DNA of 64,000 nucleotides from assembly GCA_002337005.1 (NCBI GenBank), contig DDFD01000028.1, positions 1-64,000 of the forward strand, in the 5' to 3' direction. Position 1 is the stretch's first letter; each line of letters starts with the position of its first letter. This DNA is from Flavobacteriales bacterium UBA1937 (lineage in GTDB: Bacteria; Bacteroidota; Bacteroidia; Flavobacteriales; Weeksellaceae). Under the pieces are notes generated by a model. That model saw nothing but the letters and a program-made list of their open reading frames with translations. It was not told where the DNA came from and ran no database searches. A program made the translations under genes and the position numbers. This document shows, one piece after another, positions 52,248 to 58,846 of the stretch.

Positions 52248-52286
52248 AAAAAAATTAAAGGTGAGAAAAATAATTTCCTCACCTTT
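52248..52286 (-). terminator. terminator of the predicted small RNA
   Basis: AAAGGTGAG (minus 52286-52278) pairs perfectly with CTCACCTTT (52265-52257) around a 12-nt loop, followed by seven T. The GGTGAG/CTCACC core recurs in the elaA palindrome at 45077. Confidence 0.75.
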
Positions 52287-52385
52287 TGAAAACTTACTCT
52301 TTGCAAAAGTACCTTGCGAAATAAACCTGCTCTACGCAACAAATACAATTGCTAAGTAAAAAGACTATATGAAGTTAAATTACTA
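52248..52385 (-). ncRNA. predicted small RNA upstream of the seven-gene operon
   Basis: A transcript of about 138 nt is bounded by the regulon promoter at 52389-52432 and the hairpin and T run at 52286-52248. It contains no ATG in any frame. It would end 7 nt before the box of the seven-gene operon, so the operon is unlikely to be reached from this promoter unless the terminator is overridden. Expression has not been shown. Confidence 0.45.
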
Positions 52386-52388
52386 TTC

Positions 52389-52432
52389 CAAAGGTAAAAC
52401 ATAGAAAAAAAGCTACCTTATGGATTTCCGTA
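52389..52432 (-). promoter_or_regulatory. regulon promoter, site 2 (predicted small RNA)
   Basis: Minus-strand TACGGAAATCCATA (52432-52419), 22 bp, then TACCTTTG (52396-52389). No coding sequence follows until the next regulated promoter. Confidence 0.55.
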
Positions 52433-52455
52433 TTTTGAGAATTTTTTAAAAAAAA

Positions 52456-52686
52456 TTAGTTGTTTTGTATAACAAGCTCATTTTCGATCATTTTTTCTGA
52501 TATTTTTTTTAAGGCTTCTCTCAAGTTTTTTTTGGATTGGATAGATAAATTGAAAATTTCATTATCTGTTAGGTAATTATCATTATAATTTTTGATACAA
52601 GTAATCAGATAATATCTGTCATTAAAGACCAATGCTTCCAAAATTTTCTGAATTTTTTGGAGGGCGTTTTCTGTAGTTTTCATCAT
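52456..52686 (-). CDS. small helical protein, cotranscribed with the response regulator
   Basis: A 76-residue, probably all-helical protein (MMKTTENALQKIQKILEAL, then LREALKKISEKMIENELVI). No family recognised. It starts 15 nt after the response-regulator stop, so the two form an operon. A role as a small modulator or partner of the regulator is a guess from position alone. Confidence 0.6.
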   Translation of the reverse strand: MMKTTENALQKIQKILEALVFNDRYYLITCIKNYNDNYLTDNEIFNLSIQSKKNLREALKKISEKMIENELVIQNN

Positions 52687-52701
52687 TTGTGTTGTGTGTT
52701 C

Positions 52702-53364
52702 TTATATAATGCCTAGATCTTTACATTTTACAATCATTTCAATATTGTTTTTAGCATTTAAAGTTTCTCTTAGGTCGTTCAATTTTTTTTCTAAAGAACT
52801 TATTCCATAGGGTTTTATGTCATTTTTTTTGAAATGTTCTTCTATTTCTTGTTGTTTATAACCTTTGGCAAGCATAGAAATAAGTGTTACATCATAATCA
52901 GAAAATTCGATAGAATTTTTTTTGATGCTGAATTTTATTTCTTGTGGCAAGAAATATCCTTTTTCTGCAACCGCTGTAATTGCCCTTTTCAGCTCTTTAG
53001 CATCATTTCTGCCTTTGCTTACAAAAGAGTTAACATTATATTTTTTGAAAAGATCTTCTATAGATTTTGGTTTGTTCTCTATCGAAAAAACAATTATTCT
53101 GAGGTCAGGGTATAGTTCTCTTACTTCTAGAATTAGTTGTCTTCCAGATTTTATAATTTGTTCACGATAATCTTCTTCGAATGATAAATCTGTGATTAAT
53201 AAATCATAAGGTTGGTTTTCTGCAATAGATCTTTTAATTTTTGCCAAAGCATCATCACAATAATTTACAAATTCATAATTGGTAATTTGTAATTCGTCTA
53301 AAGTTTTGATAACGCCTAAGTTATAGGTTTCATAATCTTCGGCAATAAGCACTTTTTTAAACAT
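52702..53364 (-). CDS. response regulator with receiver and C-terminal helix-turn-helix-like domain
   Basis: A 220-residue two-component regulator. The receiver domain shows Glu9-Asp10, phosphoacceptor Asp59 (LLITDLSF), and Lys117 (FVSKGR). The C-terminal part (about 150-215, DVTLISMLAKGYKQQEIEEHF then SSLEKKLNDLRETLN) resembles a LuxR-type HTH but is degenerate. It pairs with the sensor kinase directly upstream (2-bp gap). It is the natural candidate to bind the 14-bp palindromes at five promoters around it, including one (53417-53460) that would drive its own gene. Confidence 0.85.
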   Translation of the reverse strand: MFKKVLIAEDYETYNLGVIKTLDELQITNYEFVNYCDDALAKIKRSIAENQPYDLLITDLSFEEDYREQIIKSGRQLILEVRELYPDLRIIVFSIENKPKSIEDLFKKYNVNSFVSKGRNDAKELKRAITAVAEKGYFLPQEIKFSIKKNSIEFSDYDVTLISMLAKGYKQQEIEEHFKKNDIKPYGISSLEKKLNDLRETLNAKNNIEMIVKCKDLGII

Positions 53365-53366
53365 AT

Positions 53367-55031
53367 TTAAATAGGAATATTAATAGTTACAATTAATCCT
53401 TCTTTCGGATTTTTTTCAAAATTAATAACTCCATTTATTGCAGCAATACGGATTTCCATATTTTGAATGCCAGAACCTGATTTTTTTTCTAAATTTTGAA
53501 TTCCTATACCATTATCTGTATATTTTATGAATATATTTTCTTGATTTTTTTCAAATTTTAGGGCAACTAAATTTGCTGAACTGTGTTTTTTCATATTAAC
53601 CATCAGTTCCTGCAAAATATAGAAGAGTTCTTTTTTCTTTTTCTCAGAAAGAGGCAGCCATATATTTTCATTATTTCCTGCGATTAAAATTTGTGTTTCT
53701 TCGCAAGAATAAGAGGTGAGCATTGCAGATATTTTTTCGGAATACTCTAGCACTTCTTCTTCATTTTTTTCGTGGGAGATATCTCTAGATTTTTCGTAGA
53801 GGTTCTCTAATTGATCTAGTAGGTTTTCTTTTTCTATTTTTTCTTTATTTTGGATTTCTACCATTGTTTGGTATAGACCATTAGCAACCACATCATGTAC
53901 TTTTTTAGAGTATCTAAGTTCGGTGTTTTTTATTTCGCTTTCTTTTTCTAGTTGAAGTAATTTTTTCCTTCTTTTGTACCAAAAATAAAATGCAACAATT
54001 CCTATGCTTAATAGCAGCAGAAGGAAATTTTGACGAAGGATTTTGTTTTCTTTTTCTGCCTTTTCAGTTTTAAGTTTTTCGTTCTCTATTTTATTTTTTT
54101 CGGTTTCATAGCGTATCAGTGCAAACTGATTTTTGGCTTTATTTCTTTCTATTTGCACACTATCACTTAGCACGTTATATTTTGCGAATAGTTCTTTAGA
54201 TTTTATGGGATTTTCTAGATAGATAATTTTTTGTAGGGCTTCTAGCTGATCGTCCGGATTTTTTATTTTACGAGCGATATCATACATTTTGTTAGCATAG
54301 AAAAGAGATTTTTGAGCATCTTTTTCCTTGTAATAATCTGCCAAGGTTGCATAACTAGAATTAAGTCCCCATAAATCATTTTTTGCTTCTCTTATTTTTA
54401 AAGAATTCAAAAAATAAGGTAAAACATTAGCATTTTTGTTCTCAAGAAAATAGCTTCTCCCAATATTATTAATCGTTCTGGCATAGGAAATACTATCTTT
54501 GGTTTTGAGAGCTTTAGTATAATTTTCTCTAGCTTTTTGATAGTTTTTTAACCCCAAAAAAGTATTACCTATATTATTAAAATAGATATACTTAGATTCA
54601 TTGTCTTGAGTGCTGTTTAAGGCTAGATTATAGTATTTCTGAGCATTATCAAAATTTTCAAGTTCATCATTAGCAAGAGCTAGATTATTGTAATTAGAAG
54701 ATTTTAGTTGATTGGTTATACTGTCGTTTTTCATTAGGAATTTGTCTGCTTCTAATGAAGTTTCTATCCCGCCAAAAAAATCACCATTGTCTGTTTGAAT
54801 AATTGCCATATTAATGAGACTTTTTGTAATCCCAAGTGTATCATTAATCTTAAGAAAATCATTTTTTGCAACATTATAATAAATAAATGCAGAATCATAT
54901 TTACCAATGTCTCTATATATACCAGCTTTAGTATAATTGGTGTTTTTAGAGGGAGCGGTTTGAATTTTTTTACTCGTTTTGGAGCAATCAAGTAAAGTAA
55001 ATAAAATGAATAATATGAGTAAGTTTTTCAC
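53367..55031 (-). CDS. TPR-containing lipoprotein sensor histidine kinase
   Basis: A 554-residue kinase of a type common in Bacteroidetes. A lipobox ends at Cys16 (LLDCSK). Residues 35-280 form TPR repeats (DNAQKYYNLALNSTQ, KARENYTKALKTKDS) and are periplasmic. A TM follows at 336-353, then a HisKA_3-like segment with His379 in KKVHDVVANGLYQTM, and an ATPase domain with ELMVNMKKHS (N box) and YTDNGIGI (G box). The start is GTG. The signal sensed is unknown. The last 100 bp of the gene carry the promoter of the regulator gene. Confidence 0.88.
   Translation of the reverse strand: MKNLLILFILFTLLDCSKTSKKIQTAPSKNTNYTKAGIYRDIGKYDSAFIYYNVAKNDFLKINDTLGITKSLINMAIIQTDNGDFFGGIETSLEADKFLMKNDSITNQLKSSNYNNLALANDELENFDNAQKYYNLALNSTQDNESKYIYFNNIGNTFLGLKNYQKARENYTKALKTKDSISYARTINNIGRSYFLENKNANVLPYFLNSLKIREAKNDLWGLNSSYATLADYYKEKDAQKSLFYANKMYDIARKIKNPDDQLEALQKIIYLENPIKSKELFAKYNVLSDSVQIERNKAKNQFALIRYETEKNKIENEKLKTEKAEKENKILRQNFLLLLLSIGIVAFYFWYKRRKKLLQLEKESEIKNTELRYSKKVHDVVANGLYQTMVEIQNKEKIEKENLLDQLENLYEKSRDISHEKNEEEVLEYSEKISAMLTSYSCEETQILIAGNNENIWLPLSEKKKKELFYILQELMVNMKKHSSANLVALKFEKNQENIFIKYTDNGIGIQNLEKKSGSGIQNMEIRIAAINGVINFEKNPKEGLIVTINIPI
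53417..53460 (-). promoter_or_regulatory. regulon promoter, site 5 (response-regulator gene, inside the kinase gene)
   Basis: Minus-strand TATGGAAATCCGTA (53460-53447), 22 bp, then TAATTTTG (53424-53417). The box is a fully symmetric TAYGG-N4-CCRTA palindrome within codons for MEIR of the kinase. It would start the regulator mRNA about 48 nt before its ATG. Confidence 0.5.
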
Positions 55032-55055
55032 GGTTGTAATTTTAAAACGAAATTA

Positions 55056-55086
55056 CAAAAAAAGAGCAGACAATTTTGCCTGCTCT
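55056..55086 (-). terminator. terminator of the 58-residue peptide gene
   Basis: Minus-strand AGAGCAG (55086-55080) pairs with CTGCTCT (55069-55063), with an inner CAA/TTG pair, then a run of seven T. It separates the small gene from the kinase gene. Confidence 0.85.
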
Positions 55087-55094
55087 GTAAAAAA

Positions 55095-55271
55095 TTATGG
55101 ATTTTTAGGAGGGTTTTGTCCATTGTTTCCTCCTGTTTGACTTCCTGGGCCTCCGTCATCATCAGACTGAGTGGTGATTTCGGTTTGAGGTGTTTGGTCG
55201 TCACTTGTTGTAGTATTTACATTTGAATTTGGAAATGCTAATCCCAAAAGCATAAGAATGATTTCTAACAT
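55095..55271 (-). CDS. 58-residue secreted-type small peptide
   Basis: A frame of 58 codons beginning MLEIILMLLGLAFPNSNV and ending in a Gly/Asn/Pro-rich tail (SQTGGNNGQNPPKNP). The first 14 residues are hydrophobic, like a short signal or TM anchor; the middle is Asp/Thr-rich. A strong terminator begins 9 nt after its stop, supporting expression. No promoter was found with certainty. It lies directly upstream of the sensor kinase gene on the same strand. It could be a small secreted peptide, possibly a signal for the kinase; this is inference from position. Confidence 0.5.
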   Translation of the reverse strand: MLEIILMLLGLAFPNSNVNTTTSDDQTPQTEITTQSDDDGGPGSQTGGNNGQNPPKNP

Positions 55272-55536
55272 TGTTTTAAGTTTTAAAATTTTTGCAATGG
55301 TGTTCTTCCTTGCAAAACAGATTGCAAGCAGTGTACACGTTTTTAGAAAAGAAGCGCTTCTTAATTTTTGGGAAGTATTGCCTTCAAAAATTGAAAGAAA
55401 AAAATCCAGCTTCCCATTTCTGGAAATTTATCTTTCAATTATTTTAGGTTTTAAAATCAGTTTTTGTAAATTTGTAATGTTTTGTATATCACTGATTTCT
55501 GAAACAAAGTAACCAAGAAAATTAAATGTGGTGTTA
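55272..55536. other. non-coding stretch with a 14-bp palindrome
   Basis: No convincing gene was seen in this gap, which is part of the 366 bp between the 58-residue peptide gene and the gene at 55638. The perfect palindrome AAGAAGCGCTTCTT lies at 55349-55362 and could be an operator. A plus-strand frame of 84 codons crosses the region but has no promoter, ribosome-site or family support. Confidence 0.4.
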
Positions 55537-55569
55537 GAAAGTTTTTGGAAAGTTTTTGGAAAGTTTTTT
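55537..55569. repeat. three 11-bp direct repeats GAAAGTTTTTG
   Basis: GAAAGTTTTTG at 55537-55547 and 55548-55558, then GAAAGTTTTTT at 55559-55569. The period is about one helical turn. The array ends 8 bp before regulon site 3, so it may add protein contacts at that promoter. Confidence 0.7.
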
Positions 55570-55577
55570 TCTTTTTT

Positions 55578-55621
55578 TACGATAATCCGTAAGGTTGCGC
55601 TCCAAAAAGTTTCTAATTTTC
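55578..55621 (+). promoter_or_regulatory. regulon promoter, site 3 (gene at 55638)
   Basis: TACGATAATCCGTA (55578-55591), 22 bp, then TAATTTTC (55614-55621), which misses the final G of TAnnTTTG. The ATG is 16 nt further on. Box and spacing match the four minus-strand sites. Confidence 0.5.
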
Positions 55622-55637
55622 GTTCAATTTTAATGAT

Positions 55638-56546
55638 ATGAAGAAGTTTATAACTGAGAAAAAACTTTTACTTGAGAAGATTTTTGAGAAAGCAAGTACA
55701 GAAACCACAGAAAAATCTTTTAGTGGAATAACAAAGTATATTGAACGTACCTTGTGGGATGATTATAAAATACAGTTGTCTCACAAAACTTTTGAAACAT
55801 ATTACAAAACCATTGTAGAAAAAGAAAAAGACTATAATATAAAATCCATCATTCTAGATGAACTCAGTAAGTTTCTCAGTTACGAAGATTTCAAAGAGTT
55901 TTGTCAGAATCTTCCAGAAGATTTACTTGATAAAAAGTCAGATATAAAGATTGAAATTAATGGAGAACCAAAGAATTCACTATCTGATAAATTTTCTAAC
56001 GTTATTATTAATATTACCAATTCGCCAGTTTTTAACCTGCCAGAATTTATTTCTAAGCATAGCAATAGCTTCGGATTGATTGGGATTTTATTGGTAACTG
56101 GGTTTTTGTTTAAAAAGAATGATTTTTTTAATAACTATAAAGAAGCCGAAATAAATGATAAATCAGCAGTCGGAAACACTCAGGTTAATTCAAAACCAAT
56201 TCGCTTTGCAAATATTTCTGAAAATGAAATAACTAATAAAGGCATGGCGGAAGTGCTGCCAAGAAAAAAAGAATGCATGTACTGGAACGGAGAGTTTTAT
56301 GAAGAGGTTTTTTGCGATGAATTGATCGCAGGAAAAGAGATAATAGCATTAAATAAAGAAACGGAATTGCTAAGGAAAATTACGAGACCAGACACATTGA
56401 CCATAGAAAATGCTTTAGGAAAAGTCTGGTATGTTAAATCTAATAGAAGAGTAGAGTTTTTTACATATCACGGGATTCATCCTGAAAATGGGAAAACCTT
56501 AAGAGAGGCTACAGCTTATATGATAGAGAAATATGCTAAAAAATAA
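55638..56546 (+). CDS. single-TM protein of unknown function under the shared promoter type
   Basis: A 302-residue protein. Residues 1-100 are helical and charged (TEKSFSGITKYIERTLWDD, then ILDELSKFLSYEDFKEFCQ), a cytoplasmic domain of a kind seen in other Flavobacteriia but without a name I can give. A TM segment lies near 149-166 (FGLIGILLVTGFLF). The outer part (170-302) includes two cysteines (KECMYWNGEFYEEVFCDE), conserved-looking aromatic pairs and KVWYVKSNRRVEFFTYHGIHP. The promoter matches those of the neighbouring operon, so it is probably part of the same system. Confidence 0.65.
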   Translation: MKKFITEKKLLLEKIFEKASTETTEKSFSGITKYIERTLWDDYKIQLSHKTFETYYKTIVEKEKDYNIKSIILDELSKFLSYEDFKEFCQNLPEDLLDKKSDIKIEINGEPKNSLSDKFSNVIINITNSPVFNLPEFISKHSNSFGLIGILLVTGFLFKKNDFFNNYKEAEINDKSAVGNTQVNSKPIRFANISENEITNKGMAEVLPRKKECMYWNGEFYEEVFCDELIAGKEIIALNKETELLRKITRPDTLTIENALGKVWYVKSNRRVEFFTYHGIHPENGKTLREATAYMIEKYAKK

Positions 56547-56613
56547 TCTAAGCAAGATTTGAAGTTTTTATTAATTACTAACACTTCTTTAGAGAATTTA
56601 TCTGCAACAAAAT

Positions 56614-56781
56614 TCAACTAAACACAAAATAATACAGCAATCCCCAAATTGCCACGAAAAATAGTACAAAAAGAAAAGAAGATTTCAAATCTTGCTTTTC
56701 TTTTTTTATGTAATGTTTGTACAAAACTACTCCTATAAAAGTGAGAACAACTAAAGTTGGAAGTGCAGTAAATGTGAACAT
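56614..56781 (-). CDS. 55-residue two-TM small membrane protein
   Basis: A short frame beginning MFTFTALPTLVVLTFIGVV and ending in a second hydrophobic stretch (LFVLFFVAIWGLLYYFVFS), with a basic loop YKHYIKKEKQ between. Two TM helices with a positive loop fit a small inner-membrane protein. The -7 element TATCTTTG (56802-56795) lies 13 nt upstream of its ATG, which supports a real gene. Function unknown; it lies downstream of thiL. Confidence 0.6.
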   Translation of the reverse strand: MFTFTALPTLVVLTFIGVVLYKHYIKKEKQDLKSSFLFVLFFVAIWGLLYYFVFS

Positions 56782-56794
56782 ATCAGTTTTTTTT

Positions 56795-56802
56795 CAAAGA
56801 TA
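56795..56802 (-). promoter_or_regulatory. -7 element of the 55-residue membrane protein gene
   Basis: The minus strand reads TATCTTTG (TAnnTTTG), 6 nt after the thiL stop and 13 nt before the small gene. Confidence 0.5.
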
Positions 56803-56808
56803 TGAAAT

Positions 56809-57861
56809 TTATTTCCTCAAAAAAGCATCCCAACCTTGCGCCGTAATTTGTGCCAATTCGTTGCTTCCTCTCAACACCATAAAATTACCTTGTTCCAAAT
56901 CTACAGCGTGGCCAATTATCGTAAAATCTGGGTGATTTCTTAGTTTTTCAGAATCATTGGGAGCAATAGTGAAAAGTAACTCATAATCTTCACCACCACT
57001 TAAAGCACACATTGTAGGATTGAGATTAAATTCATCTGCTGTAGTAATCGTAAGTGTATCCATCGGAATTTTTTCTTCATACAATCTAAAACCTACTTTA
57101 CTTTGGTCAGAAAGATGCAGGATTTCCGAAGCCAAACCATCAGAAACATCAATCATAGAAGTCGGTTTTATGTCTAATTCTTCCAAAGTTTTTTTAATGT
57201 CAGTTCTTGCTTCAGGTTTTAATTGTCGCTCCAAAATGTAATCATAACCTTCCATTTCTGGTTGCATATTTGGATTGGCAAGATAAACAGCGTGTTCTCT
57301 TTCTAAGATTTGTAATCCCATATAAGCACCACCTAAATCTCCAGTAACTACCAGTAAATCATTTGGTTTTGCACCGTTTCTTTTGATTAAATTTTCAGAA
57401 TTTTCTAAACCGATTGCAGTAATAGTAATCACTAAACCAGAAGTAGAACTGGTGGTATCACCGCCCACTAAATCTACATTGTATTTTTCGCAAGCTCGGT
57501 AAATTCCGTCATAAATTTCGTCTAAAGCTTCTACAGGAAATCTGTTGGAAACTGCCATAGAAACCAAAATTTGTGTAGGAATGGCGTTCATTGCAGCGAT
57601 ATCGCTTAAATTCACAACAACTGCTTTGTAACCCAAATGTTTTAAAGGAACATAGCCCAAATTAAAATGGACACCTTCCGCCAAAACATCGGTAGTAATC
57701 ACAATTTTTTTTCCTTCTGGATTTATGATGGCAGCGTCATCACCAATAGAAAATTCAGTTGAAGAATTTTTTAAACTAAATTTTTCGGTAAGATGTTTTA
57801 TCAATCCAAATTCTCCTAATTCAGAGATGGGTGTCAATTGAGGTTTTTTATCTTCTAACAT
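56809..57861 (-). CDS. thiL: thiamine-monophosphate kinase
   Basis: A 350-residue enzyme phosphorylating thiamine monophosphate to thiamine diphosphate. Family motifs: SIGDDAAIINPEGKKIVITTDVL in two pieces near the N-terminus, VVNLSDIAAMNA, VGGDTTSS, MIDVSDGLASE and ALSGGEDYELLFT. The ATG at 57861 is preferred; the in-frame TTG at 57885 lies in heptamer-like spacer (TTTTGCC, TTTTGTC, TTGTTCC). No other thiamine genes are near. Confidence 0.95.
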   Translation of the reverse strand: MLEDKKPQLTPISELGEFGLIKHLTEKFSLKNSSTEFSIGDDAAIINPEGKKIVITTDVLAEGVHFNLGYVPLKHLGYKAVVVNLSDIAAMNAIPTQILVSMAVSNRFPVEALDEIYDGIYRACEKYNVDLVGGDTTSSTSGLVITITAIGLENSENLIKRNGAKPNDLLVVTGDLGGAYMGLQILEREHAVYLANPNMQPEMEGYDYILERQLKPEARTDIKKTLEELDIKPTSMIDVSDGLASEILHLSDQSKVGFRLYEEKIPMDTLTITTADEFNLNPTMCALSGGEDYELLFTIAPNDSEKLRNHPDFTIIGHAVDLEQGNFMVLRGSNELAQITAQGWDAFLRK

Positions 57862-58015
57862 AACTTTATATAAGGAACAAGACAAAAGGCAAAAGAAAAA
57901 GGATATAAATATTAGAGTTTTTTTAGAAGTAAATCTTGTAGTTTAAACAAATAAAATATATTTCTAAATTAACCAATTTTCACATTAATTTTATCTTTTG
58001 TCTTTTTTTTAAATT

Positions 58016-58516
58016 TTAACGATTTAGGTCAAATAAATTTGCATCTATATTTTCTGGTCGAAAAGGCAATGCTTTAATATCTTCTCTGGAAAGCAATTTG
58101 GTGTTTTCTGTCTTAAACTCATTCATAATCACCAAAATATCATCTGGTGGAGTAGTGCTTTTTCTCAACATCATATCAATCCAAACTCCTGTTGCTTCGG
58201 CAGTTGCACAATGTGTACCGTCTGGTAAATAAAATTTGTGAGTAAACTGATAAATACTCGCATCTTCAGAACTTCCAGAAATTTCTAGAGAAACAATCAC
58301 TTCTTGGTCGGCATAGATTTCCTTAAAAAAAGAATATCTTTCGTGCAAAATTACAGGTCCAATTCCCCAACGATTCAGTTGAGCCACTCCCATTTTATGC
58401 TTCGTCATAAAAGCCATTCTCGTTTGTGCACAATATTCTACATAAGTAGAATTAGCAAGATGTCTATTCGCGTCAATGTCACTCCAGCGAACCTCGTGTT
58501 TATGGTAATAAATCAT
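58016..58516 (-). CDS. acyl-CoA thioesterase of the 4HBT hot-dog family
   Basis: A 166-residue hot-dog thioesterase. VRWSDIDANRHLANSTYVEYCAQTR contains the catalytic Asp region (SDIDxxxH) of YbgC/4-hydroxybenzoyl-CoA thioesterases. It likely hydrolyses an acyl-CoA; the chain is unknown. Monocistronic, with repeat elements upstream in place of a clear promoter. Confidence 0.88.
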   Translation of the reverse strand: MIYYHKHEVRWSDIDANRHLANSTYVEYCAQTRMAFMTKHKMGVAQLNRWGIGPVILHERYSFFKEIYADQEVIVSLEISGSSEDASIYQFTHKFYLPDGTHCATAEATGVWIDMMLRKSTTPPDDILVIMNEFKTENTKLLSREDIKALPFRPENIDANLFDLNR

Positions 58517-58531
58517 AAAATTTAATTATTT

Positions 58532-58639
58532 GGGCGCCAAATTCCTCGTTCCGTTCCCGCTTCCCGAAAAAAATATTTTTTACATTCTTTAAAAAAATAT
58601 TTTCTCGGGAGAGCTTCACTCAACTCGGGGCGCAATTCC
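58532..58639. repeat. intergenic repeat element with hairpin and flanking direct repeats
   Basis: GGGCGCCAAATTCC (58532-58545) and GGGGCGCAATTCC (58627-58639) are near-identical direct repeats. Between them, a hairpin pairs 58563-58582 (CCCGAAAAAAAT...) with 58590-58609 (...TTTTCTCGGG) around 7 nt. The sequence CGTTCCGTTCCCGCTTCCCG resembles, from memory, repeats found between genes in other Weeksellaceae. No coding sequence here. Confidence 0.6.
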
Positions 58640-58700
58640 GTTATAAAATCACTTTTTTTTCAAGCTTCGAAATTACGTAATAATAGCGGTTCTAAAAAAT

Positions 58701-58840
58701 TTAACGCAAAGGCGCAATGTTTTATTTATTTTTGCAAAGAATTAAGGCGCTATTTTTTTCAATTTTCATCTTTGATGAAAATCCTAGCGCCTTAAAAAGC
58801 GATTTATTTTTTAAAACTAAATTTTGCGCCTTTGCGTGAA
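58701..58840. repeat. 140-bp nested palindrome between thioesterase and FAD oxidoreductase genes
   Basis: Three nested perfect arms: ACGCAAAGGCGCAA (58704-58717) with TTGCGCCTTTGCGT (58824-58837); TTAAGGCGCTA (58742-58752) with TAGCGCCTTAA (58785-58795); ATTTTCATC (58762-58770) with GATGAAAAT (58774-58782) around a TTT loop. The GCGCC core is shared by the two outer arm pairs. The right end touches the start of the oxidoreductase gene. Confidence 0.85.
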
Positions 58841-58846
58841 AAAAAT

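Noticed and set aside
52206..52350. Open minus-strand frame from a TTG through the predicted small RNA and operon promoter
   Set aside because: It has no ATG at its beginning, runs through a terminator and a promoter and ends without family features; a chance frame.
55096..55109. TATGGATTTTTAGG as a sixth regulon box near the kinase start
   Set aside because: Only one half-site matches, and there is no -7 element at the 22-bp distance.
55258..55512. 84-codon plus-strand frame upstream of the gene at 55638
   Set aside because: It overlaps the better supported 58-residue gene start on the other strand, shows no family resemblance and has no promoter.
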